Positions 1-8,447 of a stretch of 43,329 nt of DNA are shown here, piece after piece; within the stretch, counting starts at the first letter, position 1; each line of letters begins with the position of its first letter. The notes under the pieces were generated by a model that did no database searches, had not been told where the DNA came from, and was given only the letters and a program-made list of their open reading frames with translations. The DNA is from Elusimicrobiota bacterium (lineage in GTDB: Bacteria; Elusimicrobiota; Elusimicrobia; Elusimicrobiales; UBA9959), in contig JAGVVD010000014.1 in assembly GCA_019135865.1 (NCBI GenBank), positions 1-43,329 on the forward strand, written 5' to 3'. A program made the translations under genes and the position numbers.

Positions 1-30
1 AAAACCGGCCTCGAACTTCTTTCGCATCAT
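1..30 (-). CDS. Transposase OrfA, first 10 codons only (partial)
   Basis: The start codon is at 30 with a GGAGG site a few bases upstream. Only MMRKKFEAGF is inside the window. The basic start with spaced Phe residues is what IS3-family OrfA helix-turn-helix proteins show, but ten residues cannot prove it. Confidence 0.4.
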   Translation of the reverse strand, partial: MMRKKFEAGF

Positions 31-95
31 ACGGCCTCCCTACAGGTGTTATTGTACTGACTTTTTCACCTTAGGTCAGCCTAAATTGTGGTCCA
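1..95 (-). mobile_element. 5' end of an IS3-family-like insertion sequence, cut by the window edge
   Basis: On the minus strand a TGGACCAC... sequence starting at 95 leads in about 65 bp to a start codon at 30, preceded by a GGAGG ribosome site. The ten readable residues, MMRKKFEAGF, resemble the start of IS3-family OrfA proteins, which commonly open with a basic R-K-x-F-x-x-x-F stretch. The element runs off the left edge, so neither the far end nor the OrfA/OrfB frameshift can be seen. Placing the element tip near 95 is an inference from where the neighbouring response-regulator homology stops. Confidence 0.4.
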
Positions 96-109
96 GTTTT
101 TCCCGACCA

Positions 110-250
110 TTATATCTGTCGATATTGCCGCAGCCCCTCCGCGCACGAAACCGCGGTATAAACCGAATATCCGTCGGCTTCAAGGCGCTGGCGCAGAAGT
201 TTGTGCCAGATAAGGGTGTCCTCGACCACCAGGATCTTTTTGCCTCGCAT
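110..250 (-). pseudogene. Response-regulator receiver domain, N-terminal 46 residues only
   Basis: An ATG at 250, preceded by an AAGGGGG ribosome site, opens a 46-codon frame. It starts KKILVVEDTLIWHKLLRQRL and continues EADGYSVYTAVSCAEGL, which is the first beta strand, acidic pocket (E10, D11), first helix and second strand of a CheY-like receiver. A normal receiver needs about 120 residues, including the phospho-accepting Asp near 54 and the Lys near 104; all of that is missing. The frame stops at 110, just before the putative IS end near 95, so the simplest reading is truncation by the insertion. The fragment cannot be phosphorylated and is probably non-functional. Confidence 0.65.
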
Positions 251-299
251 AAACAACCCCCTTGCACCGTATTCACATTGTCAATCCCAAAGTATCTCC

Positions 300-593
300 T
301 CAATCCTTCTTTTCTGCGATAAATTTCCGGATGCTGAAATGTGACCCATCCGTTGTAACTAACCGGATCGTGATCGTGTGCGCCCCGGCACTGAGGTCGT
401 GCAGATGGAGCCACCAGTATCCGGCGGAATTATGGCATGGCTGATATGGTCCGCCGTCCAATGAGCCTTCTATGTCCCCTGTCTTTTCCGCTGTGCTTAC
501 CCGTACCGCGTAATGCCTGCGGTCAACCGGTTCACCCGTTTTAGGGTAATCTATGACGATAGGGTTCTTGCTTTGTCTGGCTTTGTGCTTCAT
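300..593 (-). CDS. Small single-domain protein, paralogue of the 42,664-43,089 gene
   Basis: This 97-residue protein has no signal peptide or membrane segment. A short basic N-terminus (KHKARQSKNP) leads into one beta-rich domain: VIDYPKTGEPVDRRHYAVRV, then an acidic turn, PYQPCHNSAGYWWLHLHDL, GAHTITIRLV and a basic end. The same pattern (DYPKN..., NYAVRI, PWQPC, GYWWFDW, GTHQLVARM) recurs in the gene at the right end of the window, so the two are clear paralogues. The layout of short strands with a G-Y-W-W core resembles the immunoglobulin-like modules found beside carbohydrate-active or surface proteins, but I do not recognise a named family. An AAGGAG ribosome site lies 11 bp before the start. 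It sits 57 bp after the membrane-protein gene and could be the last gene of the efflux transcript. Confidence 0.7.
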   Translation of the reverse strand: MKHKARQSKNPIVIDYPKTGEPVDRRHYAVRVSTAEKTGDIEGSLDGGPYQPCHNSAGYWWLHLHDLSAGAHTITIRLVTTDGSHFSIRKFIAEKKD

Positions 594-629
594 GGGATTC
601 CTTGCTCCTTCTTGGTTTTTACGGCAGCA

Positions 630-652
630 TGATTTCAGGGCCGCCGAAATCA
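630..652 (-). other. Hairpin over the stop codon of the upstream membrane protein gene
   Basis: TGATTTC and GAAATCA form a perfect 7-bp inverted repeat around a 9-nt GC-rich loop. The right arm contains the stop codon (650-652) of the gene ending there. No U-tract follows on either strand, so this is not a classical terminator. It could stabilise or trim the transcript between the two genes. Confidence 0.4.
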
Positions 653-1363
653 GGTGATGTTATCCCCGTGCCGCCTGTTTTTTCGCAATTTCATTGTTCC
701 GATGAACCCAAGCGGGTATATAAGGGTCAGAAATAAAGGGAAAAATCCGAATGCGGACATCGCTCCGGTGGGGTTGTTCTGCGCGACTGCGAGGGTGCCG
801 ATAGATAGGACCATCTGCGCTGCAGCACCCCAAGGCTGGCGCTTGAGCGTCTGCCAGGCAAATAGGGTGACTAGTACGCCGGTCGTGGAATCGAGCGCGG
901 TCAGCCCGCTGATCTCGGACATGGAGAACATCCAGAGCAACGGGCCAAAACTTAATCCGGCCGCCCCGGAAATGCGTATAAAAGAGGTTGCGGTCCCGAT
1001 ATCGAATAGATTAGGGTTCTTATCCCCGTGTGACAACTTTTTTTGACGCTGAAGTTCGAAAACGCCGATAAGCCCAACCCCGATCCCCATAAAAATGAAC
1101 GCGTCCAATGGCCAGGAAAAGACGCTCCCCGCTCCTGCATCCCACAGCCGCGTTGAGATGATAAACGCGGAAATGACAACGGCCACAGTCCGGTTGGCGG
1201 TTATAAAGCCTGCTGCTCCGAGTATCAACGCGATCACTTGTGGCAGAACGGCTGTCCAATCTCCGGTCCGGGTAAATAGTCCATGTGCCAATGGGGCAGC
1301 GCAGGCCGCCGTGCCCAACGCCCCTCCATATGAGAAAACTTTCGCCGCTTTCTTTCCAGGCAT
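650..1363 (-). CDS. Multi-pass inner-membrane protein, YgjV-like
   Basis: This 237-residue protein has about six or seven hydrophobic segments (for example residues 12-30, 38-55, 59-75 and 82-100, with more after a central hydrophilic stretch RQKKLSHGDKNP) and a basic C-terminal tail. The alternation of short helices with few charged residues resembles the YgjV/Imp family of small inner-membrane proteins, but no catalytic or transport motif is visible, so no function is given. It lies 23 bp downstream of the MlaC-like gene with a weak ribosome site and may be the last membrane gene of the efflux operon. It could instead be an unrelated passenger. Confidence 0.6.
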   Translation of the reverse strand: MPGKKAAKVFSYGGALGTAACAAPLAHGLFTRTGDWTAVLPQVIALILGAAGFITANRTVAVVISAFIISTRLWDAGAGSVFSWPLDAFIFMGIGVGLIGVFELQRQKKLSHGDKNPNLFDIGTATSFIRISGAAGLSFGPLLWMFSMSEISGLTALDSTTGVLVTLFAWQTLKRQPWGAAAQMVLSIGTLAVAQNNPTGAMSAFGFFPLFLTLIYPLGFIGTMKLRKNRRHGDNIT

Positions 1364-1386
1364 CTTTTCCCGCTTATCTGGACTCT

Positions 1387-2460
1387 TTAAAGCTTCTGCT
1401 TCATGGCATTGAGCAAGGCGGAAACGCCGTTTTCTTTTATTATCGTTTTGTGCATCTCGCGGTATATCAGGAACAGGCTTTCTCCGTCCGAGCGGATGTC
1501 GTATATCACCCAGCCCGTATTTGTCCGTCGCAGGTACAGCTCCGGGGAAACCGATATCCCGGCGTTCTTATGGATGACCCTGGTCCTTACCGCCGTGCCG
1601 GCACTTTTCAATCCCCTTTCCCCCAGGATCTTGATGTCGAGAGCTCCGTTCAGGTTCTCGCTCATCTGGGGATAACGGTACTTCCTGATCATGGACGGCA
1701 GCAATGCGAGATATTCCTTTCGTTCGGCCGGTTTCATGGTCTTCCAATGTCCCCCGAGTATAGCGCGCGCCATAGCGCGATAATCCCAGGCCGCGGACAG
1801 CCTGTCGCCCGCGGCTTTCCTGCTCGCCCTTTCCTCCGGGGTTATTCCCGCAGCGTATTCATCCTTATAGCGCGCCGCGGCGTCTAGCATAGAGCGAACC
1901 GCCTGCGATGCCGACCCTTCCGGGATAGGGGGCGGATGGCGATAACTTTTTTCTGTCATCCCGGCTGTTCCTGAAGAACCGGTCTCGCGCGGCGGTGGAA
2001 GGGGCGCAGCGCTGTAGGGGATCTTTACGCAAAGAGCTTTTGAATATTGGACGCGTTCAGTCTGGATAGTGCGTTTTGACAGGCACTGGTAGGACTCGCA
2101 GTTCCCGGTGTCCGGGTCCGTTTCAACGCAGGGACGCCATGTGCATTCCTCGCTGGATTCGGTTTCCGGCTCATCTGGCGGGCCAGCAAGAAAATAGGCG
2201 TTTTTGCCGCAATTCACCGTTCTATTGCAGCCGGTGCGTGCGGAATCGACAGTTTTGCTGCGTAGCGTGTTTTTGCATTCGTTCAATCTGCACGTCCCAT
2301 TGGGGGACCTCTCCAGGCACTCCAAGCTCTGGCAGCTTTCGGACTCCACCGTGACGGTGGAATATTCTATGCAGCCGAGGCTGGAGAACGTCTCCCCGGC
2401 GAAGGCTGGAGGTTGTGACGGCAGAATGTTGAGCAATAGAGTGAGCCCGATGCCGCTCAT
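1387..2460 (-). CDS. Periplasmic MlaC/Ttg2D-family protein with an N-terminal duplicated Cys-rich module
   Basis: The protein has 357 residues. A signal peptide (hydrophobic core then PPAFA, about residues 1-21) is followed by a Cys-rich region and, from about residue 185 to the end, an MlaC-like domain (RYKDEYAAGITPEER, YLALLPSMIRKY, VIYDIRSDGESLF). MlaC proteins carry phospholipids through the periplasm. The Cys-rich part contains two copies of a roughly 37-residue unit: C43-x4-C48-x8-C57-x4-C62 with C78, and C106-x4-C111-x9-C121-x4-C126 with C144. With C30 and C84 the total is 12 cysteines, an even number consistent with disulfides in the periplasm. The start overlaps the stop of the RND gene by 4 bp (ATGA), so the two are translationally coupled. 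A solute-carrying role for the pump is inferred from this coupling. Confidence 0.8.
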   Translation of the reverse strand: MSGIGLTLLLNILPSQPPAFAGETFSSLGCIEYSTVTVESESCQSLECLERSPNGTCRLNECKNTLRSKTVDSARTGCNRTVNCGKNAYFLAGPPDEPETESSEECTWRPCVETDPDTGNCESYQCLSKRTIQTERVQYSKALCVKIPYSAAPLPPPRETGSSGTAGMTEKSYRHPPPIPEGSASQAVRSMLDAAARYKDEYAAGITPEERASRKAAGDRLSAAWDYRAMARAILGGHWKTMKPAERKEYLALLPSMIRKYRYPQMSENLNGALDIKILGERGLKSAGTAVRTRVIHKNAGISVSPELYLRRTNTGWVIYDIRSDGESLFLIYREMHKTIIKENGVSALLNAMKQKL

Positions 2461-5400
2461 ATCGGTTCTCCCTTTAATTGAGTCTTCTCTTTTATGCGGC
2501 CGCGGAAAATAAGGTAATACGCAGCGGGGATCAGCACCAGCGTTATCACCGTGGAAACCAGCAGGCCTCCGATGATCGCCAGCGACAGCGGCTGCCAGAA
2601 CTCGGAGCCCTGTTTTGTGGATATAGCCATCGGCACGAAGCCCAGCACCATGGCGCTGACGGTCATGAGGATGGGGCGCAGACGCACGCGGCCGGCCTCC
2701 TTAAGGGCTTCCTTGATATCCCAGTCGTTGTCGTCTATGAGCTGCAGCGCGTAGTCCAGGTACACTATGGCCTGCTTCACCACCAGGCCCACCATCATGA
2801 TGAGGCCGATGAACGTTGTCACGTTGAGGCTGAAGCCGGTCAGCGCGAATACCCAGATGGCGCCCGCGAAACCGAACGGCAGCGAGAACATGATGATGAG
2901 CGGGATGATGAGGGACTCGAACTGGGACGCCATTATCATATAGGTGAGCATGATGCCCAGCGCCATAGCGACGGCCAGCGAAACAAACGATTCTTTCTGT
3001 TCCTTGACCGAGCCGCCGTAAGCCCAGGAGACGCCCGCGGGCATGGGTATTCCGCCCAATAGCTGCTCCAGCCTGGTAGTGGCCTTGCCCAGGTCGTTGC
3101 CCGTGATATTGGCTTCCACCTTAACTATGCGCTGCTGGTCCTCGCGGTCTATCTGCAGCGGGCCCGGCTTTTTTACAAAGGTCGCCAGGTTTGAAAGGCG
3201 CACCGGTTCGCCATTGGAGGCCCGCACAAAAAGGCTCTCCAGGTCCGGCTCCGCCCGGCGGTCCTCGTCTCGCAGGCGGACTACGATGTCATACTCGTCG
3301 CCCAGTTCGCGGTAGACGGCGTTCTTCTTCTGGCCGAAGGCAAGGTTCACCGTGTCGGCTATGGTTTGCACCGGTATGCCCATCGAACCGGCCTTGCGCC
3401 GGTCTATTACCACGTGATACTCGGGGCGGGTCATATCCAGGGAGACGGTCACGTCCTTAAAGCTGCCATCGTTTATCATGAGCTGCTTGAGTTTTTCGGC
3501 CAGGGCGTTGGTTACCTCCAGTTCGTGGCCGTAGATGTTAACGCTCATGGGCTTGCCGGAGCCGGTCAGTTTGGAGGTGACGCTGCCGCCCGAGAAGGCA
3601 AGGCGAGTTATGCCGGGGATCTTGGTGATCTCCTGGCGCAGCTTCTCGTTAATTTCAGTCACGCTCAGTGACCGCTTGTTCTTGGCGTTCAGCGAACCCA
3701 TAAAACTCCCGATCGAGGAGCCGCTTTTGCCGCTCATCCCGCCGCTGGAGTTCTTGGTGTTCTCGCCGTCGCTCCACAGGTAGCCGGTGGTTACCCATTC
3801 CTGCGGCACAACTTTTTTGAATGCCGCCTCCACCTGTTCCATAACCTTGTGCGTGGCTTCCACCCTTGTGCCTACGGGCAGTTCCACGTCTATCTGCATC
3901 TGCCCGGTGTCCTGTTCTGCCATGAACTCGGTGGGGATGAAGGGGATCAGCAGCAGACTGACCAAGAGCAGGGAGGTAGAGCCGATCACCACCTTCCAGG
4001 GGTGTTCCAGCGTCCAGCCTATCAGGTCCTTATATGAATTATCCACGCGCTCCAGCGCCCGTTCGAAGGCTTTGTAGAGTTTGTTGAAACTGCCGGCCTT
4101 AGAGGGTTTCTCGGGGCGCAGGATCAGCGACGACATCATGGGGCTGAGCGTCAGCGAGGCCAGCAAAGAGGCCAGCAGCGTGGCGCACATCACCACCGAC
4201 AGCGGGCGGAACATGACGCCGGCCATACCGGTGGCGAACATCATGGGCAGGAACACCACGCAAGAGGCCAGCGTCGCCATGGTGACAGCGCGGCCCACCT
4301 CGGAGGTGGAGTTGATGGCGGCGGTCCTGGGGTCTTCCCCCAATTCTTCCTGGCGGCGGATCTGGTTCTCCATCACCACCAGCGCGTCGTCCACCACCAG
4401 GCCTATGGCGATGGTAATGGCCAGCATGGAAACCAGGTTAATGGTGTAGCCTAACATGAACTGTACCAGGAAAGACAGCAGCAGCGAGACCGGGATGGAG
4501 GTGAACACTATCACCGCCGGCCGCAAGCGCCGCAGGAAGAACAGGATGACGGCAAGTATCAGGAAGGCCGCCACGTACAGGGTTTCCGTCAGGTTGCCCA
4601 GCGTATTCTTAATATCGCTGGAGGTGTCTATCAGGGGCTTTATCTCTATGTCGGCTGGGATGCGCTTATGTATGTCGGGCAGGGCCTTGCGCACTTCTTC
4701 GGCCACGGCTATGGCGTTAGCCTCGCTGCGTTTCTGCACCATCAGGATGGCGCCGGTGCGGCCGTTGGCCATCACCTTCTCGCTCTCATAGGGGTGGCTG
4801 TCGTTTATCTGCGCCACATCACCGATCTTTATGGCCTGGCCGCGGAACACGCCCACGGTGGCTCCCGCTATCTCCTGGGGAGAACTGAACTCGCCGGGCA
4901 CGCGCAGCATGTAGTCGGTCTGGCCTATCTGCATATTGCCGGCGGGCTGCATCAGGTTGTTGGCCTGCACCGCGCGCTTTACGTCGCTAAGGGTAAGGCC
5001 GTAGGCTTCCAGGCGGCGGCGGTCCACGTCCACGTTTATCTGGCGGCTTTGGCCGCCGCGTATTATGACGTTGCCCACTCCGGGAATGCGTTTAAGCATG
5101 TTGGAAACGTCGTTGTCCAGGATGTTATAAATTCTGGGGTAGGATTCCCCGGCATTCACGGCCATGATCAGGATCGGGATGTCCTTTAAGTCTATGCGCA
5201 TGACCATGGGGTCGTCGGCGCCGTCGGGCAGAAGTTTATTAAGCATGCCCAGCTTGTCGCGCACGTCGTTGGCGGAACTGTCCAGGTCGGAACCCCATTC
5301 GAATTTCAGGGTGACTACCGAAAGGCCTTCCTTGGAGGTCGAGTTGAGGTCCTTAAGGCCGCGCACGGTGGAGGTCTGCGCCTCTACTTTGCGCGTAACC

Positions 5401-5618
5401 TTGGCCTCCACTTCCTCCGCGCTCGCGCCTTCATAGGTCGTTATTACGCTGACCACCGGATAGCTGACGTCGGGGAACATGTCCAGCCCCATGCGCGAGA
5501 ACCCGGCCAGCGACAGCACCAGCAGGCCGGTGTAGATCATCGCGATCGCCACCGGGTGCTCCACCGAGAACTTCGGCAGGGCCAGTACCTTTACAATCTT
5601 GTTTTTGATCTCTTTCAT
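2457..5618 (-). CDS. RND efflux pump inner-membrane subunit (AcrB/HAE1 family)
   Basis: At 1,053 residues it has the normal length for this family. It begins with a transmembrane helix (about 24-42), a large periplasmic loop, helices 2-6 (about 345-480), a second periplasmic loop, and helices 8-12. The proton-relay residues are visible: D410-D411 in GLVVDDALVVMEN and the helix-10 Lys in GLVVKQAIVYLDY. An unusual Ser/Gly/Lys-rich insert (NTKNSSGGMSGKSGSSIG) lies in the second periplasmic loop. It belongs to the proton-driven branch rather than the heavy-metal branch, but the substrate cannot be read from sequence. The start codon at 5618 overlaps the adaptor gene's stop, and the stop overlaps the MlaC-like gene's start, so three proteins are made from one coupled message. 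It should assemble with the adaptor at 5,618-6,511 and the TolC-like domain at 6,550-8,433. Confidence 0.95.
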   Translation of the reverse strand: MKEIKNKIVKVLALPKFSVEHPVAIAMIYTGLLVLSLAGFSRMGLDMFPDVSYPVVSVITTYEGASAEEVEAKVTRKVEAQTSTVRGLKDLNSTSKEGLSVVTLKFEWGSDLDSSANDVRDKLGMLNKLLPDGADDPMVMRIDLKDIPILIMAVNAGESYPRIYNILDNDVSNMLKRIPGVGNVIIRGGQSRQINVDVDRRRLEAYGLTLSDVKRAVQANNLMQPAGNMQIGQTDYMLRVPGEFSSPQEIAGATVGVFRGQAIKIGDVAQINDSHPYESEKVMANGRTGAILMVQKRSEANAIAVAEEVRKALPDIHKRIPADIEIKPLIDTSSDIKNTLGNLTETLYVAAFLILAVILFFLRRLRPAVIVFTSIPVSLLLSFLVQFMLGYTINLVSMLAITIAIGLVVDDALVVMENQIRRQEELGEDPRTAAINSTSEVGRAVTMATLASCVVFLPMMFATGMAGVMFRPLSVVMCATLLASLLASLTLSPMMSSLILRPEKPSKAGSFNKLYKAFERALERVDNSYKDLIGWTLEHPWKVVIGSTSLLLVSLLLIPFIPTEFMAEQDTGQMQIDVELPVGTRVEATHKVMEQVEAAFKKVVPQEWVTTGYLWSDGENTKNSSGGMSGKSGSSIGSFMGSLNAKNKRSLSVTEINEKLRQEITKIPGITRLAFSGGSVTSKLTGSGKPMSVNIYGHELEVTNALAEKLKQLMINDGSFKDVTVSLDMTRPEYHVVIDRRKAGSMGIPVQTIADTVNLAFGQKKNAVYRELGDEYDIVVRLRDEDRRAEPDLESLFVRASNGEPVRLSNLATFVKKPGPLQIDREDQQRIVKVEANITGNDLGKATTRLEQLLGGIPMPAGVSWAYGGSVKEQKESFVSLAVAMALGIMLTYMIMASQFESLIIPLIIMFSLPFGFAGAIWVFALTGFSLNVTTFIGLIMMVGLVVKQAIVYLDYALQLIDDNDWDIKEALKEAGRVRLRPILMTVSAMVLGFVPMAISTKQGSEFWQPLSLAIIGGLLVSTVITLVLIPAAYYLIFRGRIKEKTQLKGEPI

Positions 5619-6511
5619 TAGTGGGTCACCGTTACGGTAGCGCCGTTGCTGAGGTTATGCCAGCCCATCGTCACCACCTGCTCTCCCGCGCTCAGGCCGC
5701 TGAGCACCTCGGCGAAAGTTTCTTTAATTTCGCCTATCTTCACCGGGCGCTCCTCGGCCAGGCCCGCCGGGCTTACTACGAACACGCGGGTGGTATTGCC
5801 GGTGGCGGCCAGGGAGTCGCGGGAGATGGTCAGCGCGCCGGGGCGGGAGGCCGCTATCAGGCTCACGCGGGCGAACATGCCGGGCTTAAGCTTGTTGCCC
5901 GGGTTCTCGGCGGTTATTTCCACATCGGCGGAACGGGTGGCGTCGTCCATGGCGTTGGCCATCTTCATCACCCGTCCGTGAAAGACCAGGCCCGGGTAGG
6001 GGTCGGCGCTGAATCTGGCAGGCATGCCTATCCTTAGCTTGGGGAAGTCGCGCTCGGTCACGCGCACCACAAGTTTTACCGGCGACACTTCGGCCACTTC
6101 GCAGACCGGGGTGGCCGGGGTAACGTTCTGGCCGAGGTCCAGGAAATAGCGCGTAAGTACGCCGTCGAGCGGGGCCGTCACTTCTGCGGCGGCGAATTTC
6201 AGCGCCGGTTCGTCGCGGTCTATCAGCGCCACGACTTCGCCTTTTTTCACGGTGTCGCCCGCGTCCTTGACCTTGCGCAGCAGGCGGCCGGGAACTTTGG
6301 GATAGATCCTGGCCTCGTTCATGCCGCGCACGTCCCCGGTGAGTTCAAGAGTCTCCTCCACCAGTCTGCGCTGTACCGGTTCGGCCGTTACCGGGACTTT
6401 TATCACACCCATGGCTTCGGCCTTGTGAAAGAAGCGGGAGCCGCCTTTTGCCAGAAGTACCAGGACCATAAAGGTGGCGATCGCTATAAATATCTTTTTT
6501 TTAGAACTCAT
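5618..6511 (-). CDS. RND periplasmic adaptor (membrane fusion protein), hairpin-less type
   Basis: I place the start at 6511 (MSSKKKIFIAIATFMVLVLL) because an AAGGAG site lies 7 bp upstream (6519-6524); an in-frame ATG at 6553 lacks one. This gives 297 residues: an N-terminal membrane anchor, a first lipoyl half (RIYPKVPGRLLRKVKDAGD, then GEVVALI), a second lipoyl half (AEVTAPLDGVLTRY, then DLGQNVTPATPVCEV), a beta barrel and a membrane-proximal domain. In AcrA-like adaptors a long coiled-coil hairpin separates the two lipoyl halves. Here fewer than 15 residues do, so the hairpin that normally meets TolC is absent, as is known for the BesA adaptor of Borrelia. It lies in the same operon as the pump and TolC-like genes. 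Confidence 0.92.
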   Translation of the reverse strand: MSSKKKIFIAIATFMVLVLLAKGGSRFFHKAEAMGVIKVPVTAEPVQRRLVEETLELTGDVRGMNEARIYPKVPGRLLRKVKDAGDTVKKGEVVALIDRDEPALKFAAAEVTAPLDGVLTRYFLDLGQNVTPATPVCEVAEVSPVKLVVRVTERDFPKLRIGMPARFSADPYPGLVFHGRVMKMANAMDDATRSADVEITAENPGNKLKPGMFARVSLIAASRPGALTISRDSLAATGNTTRVFVVSPAGLAEERPVKIGEIKETFAEVLSGLSAGEQVVTMGWHNLSNGATVTVTH

Positions 6512-6549
6512 TTTATTGCTCCTTATCACTGATTCCATAACACTCCCCC

Positions 6550-8433
6550 TCAATTCGCCGCCGCTGGCAGCCCTACGGCTCTCTCCAGCGACGTGCGCGC
6601 GACGTTGTAATCGTAAAGCGTCTTGATCTGCTGTGTGCGGGCGTCTATAATGGACAACTCCGCATCCTTGAGGTCCAGCAGCGACAGCAGGCCCATCTTA
6701 TAGCGCTCCTGGGCTATACGCAGGTTCTCGGCGGCGGTTTCCACGTTCTCTTTCTGCGCGCCCAGGCTTTCTTTTGAGTTGGCCAGCGCATAGTAGTGCT
6801 GGCGCACTTCCATCACCACGCCGTCGGCCGCGGCCCGGCTCTGTTCCTTGGCCTGCGCCACGCCGGCTTTCTGGGCCTTGTACCGCCCTATGGAGAACAT
6901 GCCGTCGAAGAGCGGGATGGAGACGCCGGCTTTGGCGGTCCAGTATTTGTAGTCCCCGGAACGGCTCCCCGGGGCGAATTCCCTGCCCTCCCAGCTATAG
7001 CTGAAGCCGGCGAAGACGGTGGGCAGGAAGCCAGCGCGGGCCAGTTCCCGGGCGGAGATCTGCAGCTCTTCGGCCGCCTTGGCCAGGTGAACCTCCGGCC
7101 TGCGGGCCAGGGCGGAGTTGAGCTGTTCCTGGAGCGGGGTTTCGAGGGGCTCTTCGGGGAACTCCCCCTCTATCTCCATGGTCTCGCCGGGCTCCAGGCT
7201 GAGCAGCAGCCGGAGGTTCTCCAGCGCCACGGTCTGCGTGTTGCGCGCGGAGATGGTGCTGGTCCTGGCGTTCACGTAACGCACGCTGGCGCGGGAAACA
7301 TCGAAAGTGGAAACTTTTCCCTCTTTATATAGAGCCTGGGATGTTTCCAGGTTTTCCTTTGCTACGGCCTCGGCGGCCTGTGAGATGGTAAGCAGCTGCT
7401 TGGCGTAGAGCGAGGTGAAGAAGGCTTTCTTCACGTTCAGCGTCAGGTCGTTCTGCGCGCCGGCCAGCTTCAGCGCGGCCACCTTGGTGTTGGCCTTCAT
7501 GGTGCGGCGCAACGGCGCCATGCGCCAGGAGAACACGTTGAGATCCGCCGAGAGCGTGGACAGATAGAAGGCGTCGTCGCCATAGGACGCCCTGGAGGCG
7601 CCCGGCGAGGGAACGTAGCTGTTATCGATGTACACGCTGTTCCAGTTCACTCTCGGTACGAACTCGGAGATAGCCATAAGGTTCTGGCCCTTGGCCGCTA
7701 TGACGCCTTCCCGGGCGGCCTGTATGGACGGGTTGATCTCCATGGCGCGGGTGAGGCAGCGTTCCAGGGTCCACGGCTCAGCGCCCGCTGCTTGCTCCTG
7801 CGCGGCTGCCGGCGCCGCCAGCAGCATGACCGGTACCAGCAATGCGCACGCCCCTTTGCAGATCAGGGCCGCCAGTCTGCCGGGAGCCGCCGCCCTCGGG
7901 CGTTCTGTCTTCTTTGAGTTGAACATATAGTTGGTGAATATCCCGTCCATGAGCTCCAGAATCGCTTCGGCGCGGCCGGGTTTCAGTTCTCCTTTTCTTT
8001 CGTGTTCTTTGAGCATGCGCAGTATTGCCTCGCGATGTTCGGTTTCAGCGGCGTCCGCCGCCGCCGCGAACTCCTTGCGGTGCTGCGGCGACATGAACCC
8101 CTGTAATATGAACCGGGCCGTGCCCGGGTGAGAAGCGAAGAAATCCCTGTAAAAAGTGAAGAGCGCTTCCATTTTTGAATCCAGGGGCTCCGCGGTTTTT
8201 AGCACCTCCCCCACTCCTGAGCTCACTTCCAGGAGCAGGTCCCGGAAAAGGCACAGGCAAAGCGCGTCCTTGCTGCCGAAGTAATAGTAGAGCATCGGCT
8301 GCGTGGTGCCGGCCTCGCGTACTATGTCTCGGACGGCCACGTTCTCCATGCCGCGTTCGGCGAATAGCTTTATGGCCGCCCGGCGTATGTCGTCTTTCAG
8401 CGAGCGCTCCGTTTTTGAACCGGGTTTTCTCAT
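6550..8433 (-). CDS. TetR regulator fused in frame to a TolC-like outer-membrane efflux protein
   Basis: From the ATG at 8433 (preferred over an in-frame TTG at 8490) the frame runs 627 codons without a stop. Residues about 10-60 are a TetR helix-turn-helix (AAIKLFAERGMENVAVRDIV, then GTTQPMLYYYFGSK), followed by a TetR ligand domain to about 170. A basic stretch and a signal-peptide-like core come next (LAALICKGACALLVPVMLL, cleavage expected after APAAA near 211). The rest is an outer-membrane efflux protein with its two repeated halves (WTLERCLTRAMEINPSIQAA; late YKMGLLSLLDLKDAELSI). A cytoplasmic regulator and an outer-membrane channel cannot work as one chain, so internal initiation is likely. 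In-frame ATGs lie at 7950 (GGAG three bases upstream) and 7926. A genuine fusion with processing, or a lost stop codon, are alternatives. The adaptor gene follows 38 bp downstream. Confidence 0.88.
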   Translation of the reverse strand: MRKPGSKTERSLKDDIRRAAIKLFAERGMENVAVRDIVREAGTTQPMLYYYFGSKDALCLCLFRDLLLEVSSGVGEVLKTAEPLDSKMEALFTFYRDFFASHPGTARFILQGFMSPQHRKEFAAAADAAETEHREAILRMLKEHERKGELKPGRAEAILELMDGIFTNYMFNSKKTERPRAAAPGRLAALICKGACALLVPVMLLAAPAAAQEQAAGAEPWTLERCLTRAMEINPSIQAAREGVIAAKGQNLMAISEFVPRVNWNSVYIDNSYVPSPGASRASYGDDAFYLSTLSADLNVFSWRMAPLRRTMKANTKVAALKLAGAQNDLTLNVKKAFFTSLYAKQLLTISQAAEAVAKENLETSQALYKEGKVSTFDVSRASVRYVNARTSTISARNTQTVALENLRLLLSLEPGETMEIEGEFPEEPLETPLQEQLNSALARRPEVHLAKAAEELQISARELARAGFLPTVFAGFSYSWEGREFAPGSRSGDYKYWTAKAGVSIPLFDGMFSIGRYKAQKAGVAQAKEQSRAAADGVVMEVRQHYYALANSKESLGAQKENVETAAENLRIAQERYKMGLLSLLDLKDAELSIIDARTQQIKTLYDYNVARTSLERAVGLPAAAN

Positions 8434-8447
8434 AATTTTAATTACCC

